In this document: one piece after another, positions 46,286 through 54,382 of the stretch
How the letters are laid out: every line of letters begins with the position of its first letter
Position numbering within the stretch: position 1 is the stretch's first letter
Source of the DNA: Gammaproteobacteria bacterium
GTDB taxonomy: Bacteria; Pseudomonadota; Gammaproteobacteria; GCA-001735895
Direction of reading: 5' to 3'
DNA: 64,000 nt
Assembly: GCA_029862005.1 (NCBI GenBank)
Contig: JAOTYD010000001.1
Span: 124,001 to 188,000 of the forward strand
Translations under genes and position numbers: made by a program
The notes under the pieces: model-generated
Told to the model about the DNA's origin: nothing
Database searches by the model: none
Seen by the model: the letters and a program-made list of their open reading frames with translations, nothing else

Positions 46286-47289
46286 CTCGCGAGGTCGGCT
46301 TCCTCGGCGGCGGATTTCTGCTGTAGTTTGCGACGCTCATCGCGTGGTGGTATACCGAACAGGTCCCGATAACATTTACTGAAATGTGGCGCAGAAATGA
46401 ATCCGCAGGCAAGCGCAATGTCGACAATCGATTTGCTGGTTTGCAGCAGTAACAGGCGCGCGCGGTTGAGGCGTAGGTTCAGGTAATATCGCGTCGGAAC
46501 GCAGTTCAGATGCTTTTGAAACAGGCGTTCGAGCTGGCGCCTCGAAATTCCGACGTAGTTGGAGAGCTCGTCGAGACTGATCGGTTCTTCGATGTTGGCT
46601 TCCATTAAAGTCACGGCCTCGGTGAGCTTGGGTTGATTCGAACCCAGTGCCAGGTGCAGGGGTATGCGCTGGCGATCGTCCGAATTGCGGATACGTTCAC
46701 ACATGAATTGTTCCGATATGTGGGTAACCAGTTTATTGCCATGACGGTCCTGGATCAGTTTCAGCATCATGTCCATCGAGGCTTGCCCGCCCGCGCAAGT
46801 AATTCGATCCCGATCAATCAGGAACAGATCATCGCTAACGTTAACCTCGGGAAATTCCTCGCGCAGGCTGGCGATGTTTTCCCAGTGAATGGTACATTTG
46901 TAGCCGTCCAGTAAACCGGCACGGGCCAGCAGGTAGCTGCCGGTGCAGAGGGCGCCGATGACGATATTGTTGCGCTTGGCGATTCGGCGCAGCGCAAACT
47001 GCAGTTGCTTGGACCAGGCATCGACGATGTCGGCGCCGCCGCAAACAAACAAAATGGACATCTCGCCGGCATTTTCGATGCTGTCGTCGGGAGTTATTTC
47101 CAGTCCGTTACTGGCCTTTTCCGGTAAACCGTCAATGGTGTAAACGCTCCAGCAATAGAGTTCCTTGCCGGCATCGCGATTGGCCATACGCAACGGTTCG
47201 ATGGCCGAGGTAAACGCAATCATCGAGTAATTTGGGACTTGTAAAAAACCGAAGTGCTCGGGTTTTGATGCGGTTTTTTCGTCAGTCAT
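46282..47289 (-). CDS. GlxA/GbdR-like AraC family regulator
   Basis: 335 residues from ATG 47289 (MTDEKTASKPEHFGFLQV). The frame is open a further 68 codons upstream, but those lie in non-coding DNA and the family B hairpin, so the longer version is rejected. An amidotransferase-like ligand domain (FVCGGADIVDA, GALCTGSYLLARAGLLDG) is followed by two AraC helix-turn-helix motifs (LSNYVGISRRQLERLF, VDIALACGFISAPHFSKCYR). It resembles GbdR, the activator of betaine/dimethylglycine catabolism. An inverted repeat precedes it. Confidence 0.88.
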   Translation of the reverse strand: MTDEKTASKPEHFGFLQVPNYSMIAFTSAIEPLRMANRDAGKELYCWSVYTIDGLPEKASNGLEITPDDSIENAGEMSILFVCGGADIVDAWSKQLQFALRRIAKRNNIVIGALCTGSYLLARAGLLDGYKCTIHWENIASLREEFPEVNVSDDLFLIDRDRITCAGGQASMDMMLKLIQDRHGNKLVTHISEQFMCERIRNSDDRQRIPLHLALGSNQPKLTEAVTLMEANIEEPISLDELSNYVGISRRQLERLFQKHLNCVPTRYYLNLRLNRARLLLLQTSKSIVDIALACGFISAPHFSKCYRDLFGIPPRDERRKLQQKSAAEEADLAS

Positions 47290-47330
47290 AGGGTTGATTG
47301 TAGCGGAGCGCGTCTCGAATTTGATCACAA

Positions 47331-47349
47331 AGTGATCAATCGCCAAAAT
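47331..47349. promoter_or_regulatory. Inverted repeat upstream of the GlxA-like regulator
   Basis: TTGATCAC-AAA-GTGATCAA is a perfect 8-bp inverted repeat with a three-base spacer, 42 bases upstream of the regulator ATG. It looks like an operator, possibly for autoregulation or for another factor. The half-site TTGATCA also occurs in the palindrome at 54307-54322. Confidence 0.6.
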
Positions 47350-47430
47350 ACTAGCCCCTAATTTCCCCCATTGCACGTCATTTTTACAGCAGACTTTGAG
47401 CCCGTCGAGGTGCCTCATCGTATGGTAAGT

Positions 47431-47554
47431 CTCTCCGAATATAGCTCGCAAAAGTGTAGCGCGGCAGGGATGCCGCGCTCCAAGCGATTCCATGGATGGA
47501 CCAACCGGCGCTTGCGCCGGTTGGGAGCGTCTTTTGCGAGCTATATCCAGAGAG
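47431..47554. repeat. Family B long hairpin repeat, copy B3
   Basis: Arms 47431-47454 and 47531-47554 pair at 22 of 24 positions around the 76-base core (47455-47530), which differs from B2 at one base. The two mismatches (C47436/A47549, A47438/C47547) are both G-U pairs in a minus-strand transcript. It sits between the mttB 3' end and the GlxA-like gene, without an adjacent family A copy. Confidence 0.88.
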
Positions 47555-47650
47555 GGCGTTCGTATAGTTTAAACGCGACGAGCGACCTGGATTTAATGCT
47601 CAGTCAAGAAACCGATCACATGTGCAGATTTGTTTCGAGGGGATGGTAAG

Positions 47651-49216
47651 TTAGACCATGGAGTCGGGCATCGAATCTTTGCGCTGCTTGATGTAGGCCA
47701 GCAGGGCTTCGTCGATATCGGGATCGAGAGGCGGTGCCTCGTACTCGTTGAGCAGTTTCTTGAAGCGCTTGTTGCAACGCTGTGCATGATCGAGACTACC
47801 CTCGGATTCCCATTGCTCGAAACTATTATTGTCGGTAATCGGTGATCGGTAGAACGCGGTTTTGAAATTATTCTGTGTGTGATTGCATCCCAGGAAATGT
47901 ACGCCGGGACCGACTTCGCGAATCGCATCCATGGCCTGGCCGTTCTCGGAGAGATCGACACCTCCCAGCAGGATTTCCATCATCGCCGCCTGATCCGCGT
48001 CCATGATGAATTTTTCATAACCCATCGCGAGACCACCCTCCATCCAGCCCGCGGTATGCAATACAAAGTTAACGCCGGCCATCACCGCGGGGTAAAGTGT
48101 GGCGGCAGCCTCGTAGGCCGCCTGTGCATCGGGTAGCTTGGAACCGCAGAGCCCGCCACCGGAACGGAATGGTACGCCGAGTCTGCGCGCCAGGGCCGCC
48201 ATGACATAAAGTACCAGCGCGGGTTCCGGAGTACCAAAGGTCGGGGCACCCGACTGCATCGACATTGAACTCGCGAAGCTGCCGAAAATAACTGGCGCAC
48301 CGGGATTAACCAGCTGTACGAAAGTAATACCGGCGAGTGCCTCGGCGAGAGACTGGGCCGCGGTGCCGGCTACGGTTACCGGTGACATCGCACCGGCAAG
48401 GATAAACGGCGTGATGATCGTGGCCTGGTTGTTTTCGGCATATACCTTGGCGGCACCCAGCATGGTATCGTCGAAGGTCATTGGCGAGTTTGCGTTGATC
48501 AGGCTGGTTGCGTAGGTGCGCGGGCGTCCGGTTTCGGGATCGATATAATTTTCACCGGCAATGATTTTGATCATTTCGACGGTATCAACCGCACGTTCGG
48601 GCGCGGTTACCGAGCCCATAAATGCCTTGTCGGAATACTTGATATGCGAGTAAACCATATCCAGGTGGCGTTTGTTGACCGGAACATCGACCGGCTCGCA
48701 AATGGTGCCACCGGAGTGATGAAGGCTTGGTGACAGGTAGGTCAGCTTGACGAAGTTTTGAAAATCCTCGAGGTTCGCGTAACGACGACCCTTGTCCAGG
48801 TCAAATACGAACGGGCTACCGTAGGCGGGAACAAAAACAGTATTTTTACCGCCAATCCGAACGCTGCGTGCCGGATTGCGCGCGTGTTGCGTGTATTCAG
48901 CCGGCGCCGAAGCCTGGATAATGGAGCGGCACAGGCCGCGGGGAAAACGAACCGTGACACCATCGACTTCGGCACCGCCTTGTTTCAGGATTTCGAGTAC
49001 CTCGGGCATATCCCGAAACTCGATGCCGACTTCCTCGAGAATGGTGTCGGCGTTGTTTTCGATAACTTGCAACCCTTCCTCGTCGAGCACCTCGAAAACG
49101 GGGATCTTGCGTTTTATGTATGGCGCACTGACGCTTTCGGTCGTGACACCAGCCCGTCGCGCGTCACGCCCGCCGCGTCCGCGTCGATTCCTGGATGCCC
49201 GTCTTGCTTCGCTCAT
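47651..49216 (-). CDS. MttB-family (non-pyrrolysine) methylamine/betaine:corrinoid methyltransferase
   Basis: 521 residues from ATG 49216, chosen for its GAGG site and family-typical start MSEARRASRN. An upstream ATG at 49261 is less likely. The N-terminal 25 residues are arginine-rich (NRRGRGGRDARR), and the trimethylamine methyltransferase barrel then follows (from about VFEVLDEEGLQVIE). No in-frame amber codon occurs, so it is the pyrrolysine-free group that includes glycine betaine methyltransferase MtgB. It likely demethylates a quaternary amine and passes the methyl to the corrinoid protein at 40112. Confidence 0.9.
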   Translation of the reverse strand: MSEARRASRNRRGRGGRDARRAGVTTESVSAPYIKRKIPVFEVLDEEGLQVIENNADTILEEVGIEFRDMPEVLEILKQGGAEVDGVTVRFPRGLCRSIIQASAPAEYTQHARNPARSVRIGGKNTVFVPAYGSPFVFDLDKGRRYANLEDFQNFVKLTYLSPSLHHSGGTICEPVDVPVNKRHLDMVYSHIKYSDKAFMGSVTAPERAVDTVEMIKIIAGENYIDPETGRPRTYATSLINANSPMTFDDTMLGAAKVYAENNQATIITPFILAGAMSPVTVAGTAAQSLAEALAGITFVQLVNPGAPVIFGSFASSMSMQSGAPTFGTPEPALVLYVMAALARRLGVPFRSGGGLCGSKLPDAQAAYEAAATLYPAVMAGVNFVLHTAGWMEGGLAMGYEKFIMDADQAAMMEILLGGVDLSENGQAMDAIREVGPGVHFLGCNHTQNNFKTAFYRSPITDNNSFEQWESEGSLDHAQRCNKRFKKLLNEYEAPPLDPDIDEALLAYIKQRKDSMPDSMV

Positions 49217-49457
49217 GGTTGGTTCCTCGTAATCCTGTCGAAGGAATTGCGAAATAAACAATCAAGTATGGTTTTTGACCATTTTAAGGGCTGATCTAAG
49301 CGCGACCCTGAACTGTTTGCCAGCGCCATATCGGTTTTTGGGAGGGCAGTGTTAGCAGTTGTGGATGCAGCTAATATCGCTAGAATGAGGTTCGAATCCA
49401 GAGAAATCAACGGAGGTTGCGGTTATCAGCGATGATCCCGAAATAATCGGTATCCTT

Positions 49458-50390
49458 TTGATCGAGGGTTACCCGATCATTCCTTTCAGCTGCGTGGTCG
49501 ATGCTTTGCGTGCGGCCAATCGTTTATCGGGCAAGAAACTTTATCAATGTGAGTACTACGCACCCGATGCCGAACCGGTATCTGCATCCTGTGGTATTAC
49601 CGTGCCTACCCGGGCACTCGCTGATGTAAAAAATTTGAAAACCCTGATCATTGTCGCACCCAACACCGCACAACATTTTGACGACGCCAATACGATTAAA
49701 CTGTTGAAGACGATGGATCGGCAGAAAGTGAACCTGGGTTCGGCAAGCTCAGGCAGCTTCATCCTCGCGCGCGCCGGCCTGCTCGATGGATGTCGTTGCA
49801 CAATACACTGGGAAAACATTCCGGTTTTCAAGGAACTGTACCCCCAGCTCGATGTTAGCTTCACACTTTACGAAATTGCCGAGCGCCGCTTCACTTGTTC
49901 CGGGGGTATCGCGGCACTCGATATGACGCTCAAGTTGATTGAAAATCAGTACGGGCGGAAACTCGCCCAGCAGATTTCACAGCAGTTTCAACACGACCGT
50001 ATCCGTACCGAGATCGATTCGCAGCAAATGGCAGATCGCATGGACCTGGCAATGAATGCGCCGAAACTTATCGATGTTATCAACCTGATGGAAAATAATA
50101 TTGAAGTGCCGCTGCCGCTGCCTGCAATTGCCGCAAAGTGTAAGCTTTCGCTGCGCCAGATAGAACGCCTGTTTCACAAGTACCGTAATGTAACGCCGAG
50201 CCAGTATTATCTGTCGTTGCGCTTGATGCATGCCAAGCAGCTTTTACTCAATACCAATCATAGCGTGATCGATATTTCGCTAGCCACAGGATTTGAAACC
50301 CAGTCCTATTTCACTGCTTGCTACCGCAAGCATTTCGGGAGTTCACCGCGTAACCATCGGTCACAGGTGGCTACCGAAATAAAAGATTAG
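49458..50390 (+). CDS. GlxA-like AraC family regulator, start unclear
   Basis: About 310 residues as given from TTG 49458. Conserved family sequence already begins upstream (IIGILLIEGYPIIPF), so the true start must be earlier. A strong GGAGG at 49412-49416 is followed, in frame, only by non-standard codons (GTT 49422, ATC 49425). The ligand domain (NLGSASSGSFILARAGLLDG) and AraC motifs (IAAKCKLSLRQIERLF, IDISLATGFETQSYF) are intact. It is divergent to mttB and 10 bases upstream of the oxidoreductase gene, so it may control both. Confidence 0.82.
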   Translation: MIEGYPIIPFSCVVDALRAANRLSGKKLYQCEYYAPDAEPVSASCGITVPTRALADVKNLKTLIIVAPNTAQHFDDANTIKLLKTMDRQKVNLGSASSGSFILARAGLLDGCRCTIHWENIPVFKELYPQLDVSFTLYEIAERRFTCSGGIAALDMTLKLIENQYGRKLAQQISQQFQHDRIRTEIDSQQMADRMDLAMNAPKLIDVINLMENNIEVPLPLPAIAAKCKLSLRQIERLFHKYRNVTPSQYYLSLRLMHAKQLLLNTNHSVIDISLATGFETQSYFTACYRKHFGSSPRNHRSQVATEIKD

Positions 50391-50400
50391 TCACACTGAA

Positions 50401-51648
50401 ATGACCCAGCCCGTCCTAGTACTAGGTGCCGGTATTGTCGGAATCAGCTGTGCGCTCGAGTTGCAGCGGCGCGGTTACCGCGTAACACTCATCGACCGCC
50501 GGGGCCCCGGGGAGGAAACATCTTCGGGCAATGCAGGTATTTTAAGTTACAGCAATATCACACCACTGGCTGATCCTTCGCTACTGCCGCGGTTACATCG
50601 ACTGATCCTGAATCTTGATGCCGATTTTTTGATGCACTATCCCCATCTGATCTCACTGTTTCCGTGGTTGCTGAGATTCGTTTTACGCTGTCGACGGAAA
50701 ACCTTTTTACACGATGGAGATGCAATGGCCGCTTTGACCCTGGCATCGATAGATCTGCATAAACAATGGATTGCAGAGGCGAATGCACAGGATTTGCTAA
50801 ATCAGGTCGGCGGCCTGAAACTATATCGACATCAAGTGACTTTTCTGCGCGATGAGTTAGAGCGTGAGTTACTGGAACGTTGTGCGGTAAAGCATACATT
50901 ACTCAACGCTGATGAGGTCTACGCGCTAGAGCCGTATCTGAAACCTGTTTTCGCACGCGGTGTTTTGATCGATGAATCGGTTTCGATTCGCAATCCCGAG
51001 AAACTTTGCAAGGCTTATGCACAAATGTTTGTCGCAGCGGGCGGGCAGATCAGGCGCGCCAATATTCAAACGCTGCGTCAACAGCCCAAGGGCTGGGAGC
51101 TGACCAACGACCAGGGTATTGAAACTGTTACCCGGCTGGTTGTCTGTATGGGTGCGTGGACTCCCGAACTGATCGGTCAGCTCGGTTACTCTAATCCACT
51201 CGCAATTGAACGCGGATACCACACGGTTTTTGCAGCGGCAGGATCGGCCAGCTTATCCCGCCCAATCTTCGATGTTGATGCGAGCTATGTCATGGCACCG
51301 ATGGATATGGGTTTTCGGGTCACAACCGGAACCAATCTGACGCGACGTGAAACAGCACCAGACCCGCGCCAGGTCGCGCTGGTTATTCCACGAGTGCGCG
51401 AGGCCTTTCCGGTGGGTGACGTCATCATGCGGGATCCGTGGATGGGAAGACGCCCGACGGTACCCGATACCCTGCCGCTGATCGGACCGGCGCCGCATCA
51501 TGAAAACCTGTGGCTTGCATTCGGGCATTCACACATGGGACTGACGATGGGTCCGGTCACGGGACAGTTAATTGCCAACTTTATCGACGGATGCGATCAA
51601 CCGATTTCGCCACGAGCCTGTGATCCGGCACGATACCTCCAGGGCTAG
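50401..51648 (+). CDS. DadA-like FAD-dependent amino acid dehydrogenase
   Basis: 415 residues, D-amino acid oxidase/dehydrogenase superfamily. The FAD-binding N-terminus is VLVLGAGIVGISCALELQRRG. GEETSSGNAGILSYSNITPLADP is characteristic of DadA-type enzymes, and the C-terminal GRRPTVPDTLPLIGPAP closes the FAD site. It likely oxidises a D-amino acid or an N-methyl amino acid and passes electrons to the membrane. It is 10 bases after the regulator gene, and its stop overlaps that of the convergent cupin gene. Confidence 0.88.
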   Translation: MTQPVLVLGAGIVGISCALELQRRGYRVTLIDRRGPGEETSSGNAGILSYSNITPLADPSLLPRLHRLILNLDADFLMHYPHLISLFPWLLRFVLRCRRKTFLHDGDAMAALTLASIDLHKQWIAEANAQDLLNQVGGLKLYRHQVTFLRDELERELLERCAVKHTLLNADEVYALEPYLKPVFARGVLIDESVSIRNPEKLCKAYAQMFVAAGGQIRRANIQTLRQQPKGWELTNDQGIETVTRLVVCMGAWTPELIGQLGYSNPLAIERGYHTVFAAAGSASLSRPIFDVDASYVMAPMDMGFRVTTGTNLTRRETAPDPRQVALVIPRVREAFPVGDVIMRDPWMGRRPTVPDTLPLIGPAPHHENLWLAFGHSHMGLTMGPVTGQLIANFIDGCDQPISPRACDPARYLQG

Positions 51649-52559
51649 TTGAACTTGCTCAAACTTCTGATCGCCGAAGAGCGTCCGAGCATCTGCCGAA
51701 ACTTCCCGATATCCTCGCGCTTGTAGGCTGTGGCTTCCTCCAGTGCTGCCTGAAATTCTTCGGATTTCAGGATTGAAACATATCGATCCACGACGCGCGA
51801 GGCGGGTTCATAAGGTAATTCGCAGGCATGTCTGTACTGGTTAGTCGCTTCACCTGCGATATCCGCGGTCGTTGGGGTATTGTCAACCAGGTCGAATGAC
51901 ATGTGCAGGCTGAAAGGGGCACTCGTTATGCAGCGATGTGGCACACCTGCGCGAAGATAAAGCGCATCGCCCGGTCGCATCGGAATTTCCTGCATCACGG
52001 GCCCTAGTTGTTGATCGTTCAGGTCCTGTATCTCGGCATAGCGCCGCTGCTGCGGTTGAAACAATTGCCAGTTCTTTTTACCGGCGAGCTGAACCACGAG
52101 AACATCGTCGGCATCGCAGTGACCCTCGTAGGCTTCATTATCCTGCTGTGAAAAAAACACCTCGGCAGTGGTCAGCACACAGGGCAGGGAATTATCGAGC
52201 CGGGCGGCAAAATCGTTGATGTTAGAATCGAGCACATCGATCCCTTCAAGTACAACCGCTGCACCTTTGTTGATTTCGTTATTCAGCAGTTCCTTGTCCA
52301 TGAAATACAATTTCCTGCTCTGCACGGTTTTGTAAAAACAACTCTTTTCCAGTTCCACGCGAATCCCGTCAAGCTTGACGTGTACCCACTCGGGTTTTAG
52401 CAATGGATTGTTCAGATGGCGTTGCAGGTCTTCCACTTTAAAAAAACTGGGATTGTTAATAACCCCGGAACGATGAGTGAAGGCTTCGGGCAGGTTATTG
52501 CGTTGTTGCAGGTAAAAATCGAGCAATGCCTGAAGTTCTTTATGTAGCTTTTGTTTCAT
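51645..52559 (-). CDS. Cupin/JmjC-like Fe(II)/2-oxoglutarate oxygenase
   Basis: 304 residues. Iron ligands are His147 and Asp149 (EGHCDADDVLVVQ) and His208 (LRAGVPHRC), the HxD...H pattern of the cupin_4/JmjC group that includes bacterial ribosomal oxygenases such as YcfD. The C-terminal helical part differs from YcfD. The hydroxylated target (protein or small molecule) is unknown. It lies between betaine-type genes and downstream of the GMC gene on the same strand, 75 bases apart. Confidence 0.8.
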   Translation of the reverse strand: MKQKLHKELQALLDFYLQQRNNLPEAFTHRSGVINNPSFFKVEDLQRHLNNPLLKPEWVHVKLDGIRVELEKSCFYKTVQSRKLYFMDKELLNNEINKGAAVVLEGIDVLDSNINDFAARLDNSLPCVLTTAEVFFSQQDNEAYEGHCDADDVLVVQLAGKKNWQLFQPQQRRYAEIQDLNDQQLGPVMQEIPMRPGDALYLRAGVPHRCITSAPFSLHMSFDLVDNTPTTADIAGEATNQYRHACELPYEPASRVVDRYVSILKSEEFQAALEEATAYKREDIGKFRQMLGRSSAIRSLSKFN

Positions 52560-52634
52560 ACTGTAAATCTCGCCAGTTTCTAATCACCGATTTGAGGGCT
52601 CATCCCGAATTTTGACACCGACAGCCTTGTTTTG

Positions 52635-54269
52635 CTATTTCTGAAAATGAAAACTTGCCTGTTCGGGCTCCAGTGACTTCTTGCCGAGAATAAAATCCGC
52701 GGCACGGGCCGCGATCATTTGTATAGGCGCGTTGAGATTACCGCTGACTATATCGGGCATCACCGAGGCGTCTACCACGCGCAATCCTTCGATGCCATGC
52801 ACCTTCATCTCCCGATCAACGACAGAATTGTTATCGTCGCCCATGCGACAGCTGCAACTGGGATGAAAATCAGTGGATGCCGTTGCCCGAATCCAGTTCT
52901 CGATGTCGGAATGAGACCTGGCCTTGGCGTGGGGCTCTGTGCGTTCACCGCGAAAAGCAATGAATGCGGATTGGGAAATCAGTTCATTAATCTTGTGATA
53001 GCCCTCGACCAGTTCACGCAGGTCAGATTCCTCGCCCAGGTAGTTGAAATTTACCGCTGGCTTGTCAGCCGGATTAGCCGAATGCAGCGAAATATGACCC
53101 CTGCTGGCCGGCCTTAGCTGGTCGGCTTGCAGCGTGAATCCCTGCGAAAGCCTGATTTTTCGGCCTTCGTAGGTCGCCGCGATCGGTGCAAAATGATATT
53201 GCAGGTTTGGATAGTCGACGTCCTGATTGCCTCGAATCAGGCCCCCGGCCTCCCAGATGTTGGAGGCGCCGAAGCCATCTTGAGTCCTAAGCCAACGTAA
53301 ACCAATCTTGAGCTTGTTCCAGGGACGGGCGACGTGTTGATAAGTGATCGGCCGTGTACATCTCCAGGTGCAGTGAATCTTGAGGTGGTCCTGCAGGTTT
53401 TGACCCACCCCCGGCATTACTTGCCGGATTACAATATCGTGTCTCTTTAACTCTTCTGCCGGACCCAGACCCGAAAGCATCAGCAGCTGGGGTGATTTTA
53501 TCGCGCCGCAGGAAACGATGACTTCGCGGCTGGCACGAATAATCTGTATCTTGCCTCGATGCTGAAACTTGACACCGATAGCACGCTGCTTGTCGAGTAA
53601 CACCTGATCAACCAGGGCGCATATGACGAGATCCAGATTGGGCCGTGAAAGTGCCGGCTTCAGATGAGCGACCGCGGCGCTGCAGCGACGACCATCGCGG
53701 ATCGTGCTATCCAGACGCGCCAGTCCCTCCGGTTTATAACCATTGAGGTCGTCCGATTTACCCTGGCCCGAGGTCGAACCCGCTTCCAGGAAAGCGTCGA
53801 ATAAAGGATTTTCCAGCTTGGCGGTTGATACGCTCAGCGGTCCACTGTCACCACGCCAGGCGCTGGCGCCGCGCTCCGAAGTTTCACCGGCTTTGAAATA
53901 AGGCAGGCAGTCGGCGTAGCTCCAGCCGGTCAATCCCAGCGTGTCATTCCAGCGGTCGTAATCTTTAGGATGGCCTCGCATGTAGACCATCGAGTTGATC
54001 GATGACGAACCGCCAAGCACTTTACCTCGCGGCAGCTCGACCTGGCGTTGTTGCAGATTCGCCTCGGGCTCAGTTTGGTAATTCCAGTTGATGCTGGGAT
54101 CCTTGTATACGCTGCTCACGCCGGCTGGAATGTGGATCATTAGCTTGCGATCCATCGGACCGGCCTCGACGATTAACACCGAATACTCGCCACTCTCGCT
54201 CAAGCGATTAGCGAGCACACACCCAGCTGATCCCGCACCGAGGATGATGTAGTCATATTCGGGTTTCAT
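52635..54269 (-). CDS. GMC family oxidoreductase (choline dehydrogenase-like), copy 1
   Basis: 544 residues. FAD-binding start [23 protein letters not shown] signature [18 protein letters not shown], the second signature GAIKSPQLLMLSGLGP and the catalytic His in DFHPSCSCRMG are all present. It resembles BetA and other alcohol dehydrogenases of the family. A choline/betaine role is plausible from the neighbourhood; other alcohols remain possible. It is divergent from patB across a 113-base gap with a palindrome. Confidence 0.87.
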   Translation of the reverse strand: MKPEYDYIILGAGSAGCVLANRLSESGEYSVLIVEAGPMDRKLMIHIPAGVSSVYKDPSINWNYQTEPEANLQQRQVELPRGKVLGGSSSINSMVYMRGHPKDYDRWNDTLGLTGWSYADCLPYFKAGETSERGASAWRGDSGPLSVSTAKLENPLFDAFLEAGSTSGQGKSDDLNGYKPEGLARLDSTIRDGRRCSAAVAHLKPALSRPNLDLVICALVDQVLLDKQRAIGVKFQHRGKIQIIRASREVIVSCGAIKSPQLLMLSGLGPAEELKRHDIVIRQVMPGVGQNLQDHLKIHCTWRCTRPITYQHVARPWNKLKIGLRWLRTQDGFGASNIWEAGGLIRGNQDVDYPNLQYHFAPIAATYEGRKIRLSQGFTLQADQLRPASRGHISLHSANPADKPAVNFNYLGEESDLRELVEGYHKINELISQSAFIAFRGERTEPHAKARSHSDIENWIRATASTDFHPSCSCRMGDDNNSVVDREMKVHGIEGLRVVDASVMPDIVSGNLNAPIQMIAARAADFILGKKSLEPEQASFHFQK

Positions 54270-54306
54270 GCGCAGAGCATCGCAACTGTTTTACTTGAGG
54301 TCAAAC

Positions 54307-54322
54307 CAAATTGATCAATTTG
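54307..54322. promoter_or_regulatory. Perfect palindrome between the GMC oxidoreductase and patB
   Basis: CAAATTGATCAATTTG is a perfect 16-bp palindrome in the divergent gap, 61 bases before the patB start and 38 bases before the GMC start. It looks like an operator shared by both genes. It contains TTGATCA, as does the inverted repeat at 47331. Confidence 0.6.
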
Positions 54323-54382
54323 CTTGGATGGCGGAGGGGCTTGTCATATGATCGAAGCGTTCTTAAAAATGCAGGGATAAAC

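Larger units (their letters stand above)
47290..47650. other. Non-coding gap between mttB and the GlxA-like regulator
   Basis: No gene is supported in these 361 bases. It holds an inverted repeat (47331-47349) near the regulator start and the family B hairpin B3 (47431-47554). The stretches 47350-47430 and 47555-47650 show nothing I can name. Confidence 0.7.

Noticed and set aside
46282-47493. Longer version of the GlxA-like regulator beginning inside the family B hairpin
   Set aside because: The extra 68 codons are repeat and intergenic DNA; ATG 47289 gives a normal family N-terminus.
47651-49216. Pyrrolysine-containing MttB
   Set aside because: No in-frame amber codon is present in the whole gene.
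49389-49399. GGTTCGAATCC, like a tRNA T-loop
   Set aside because: The flanking bases do not form a five-pair T-stem and no acceptor or anticodon arm can be drawn.
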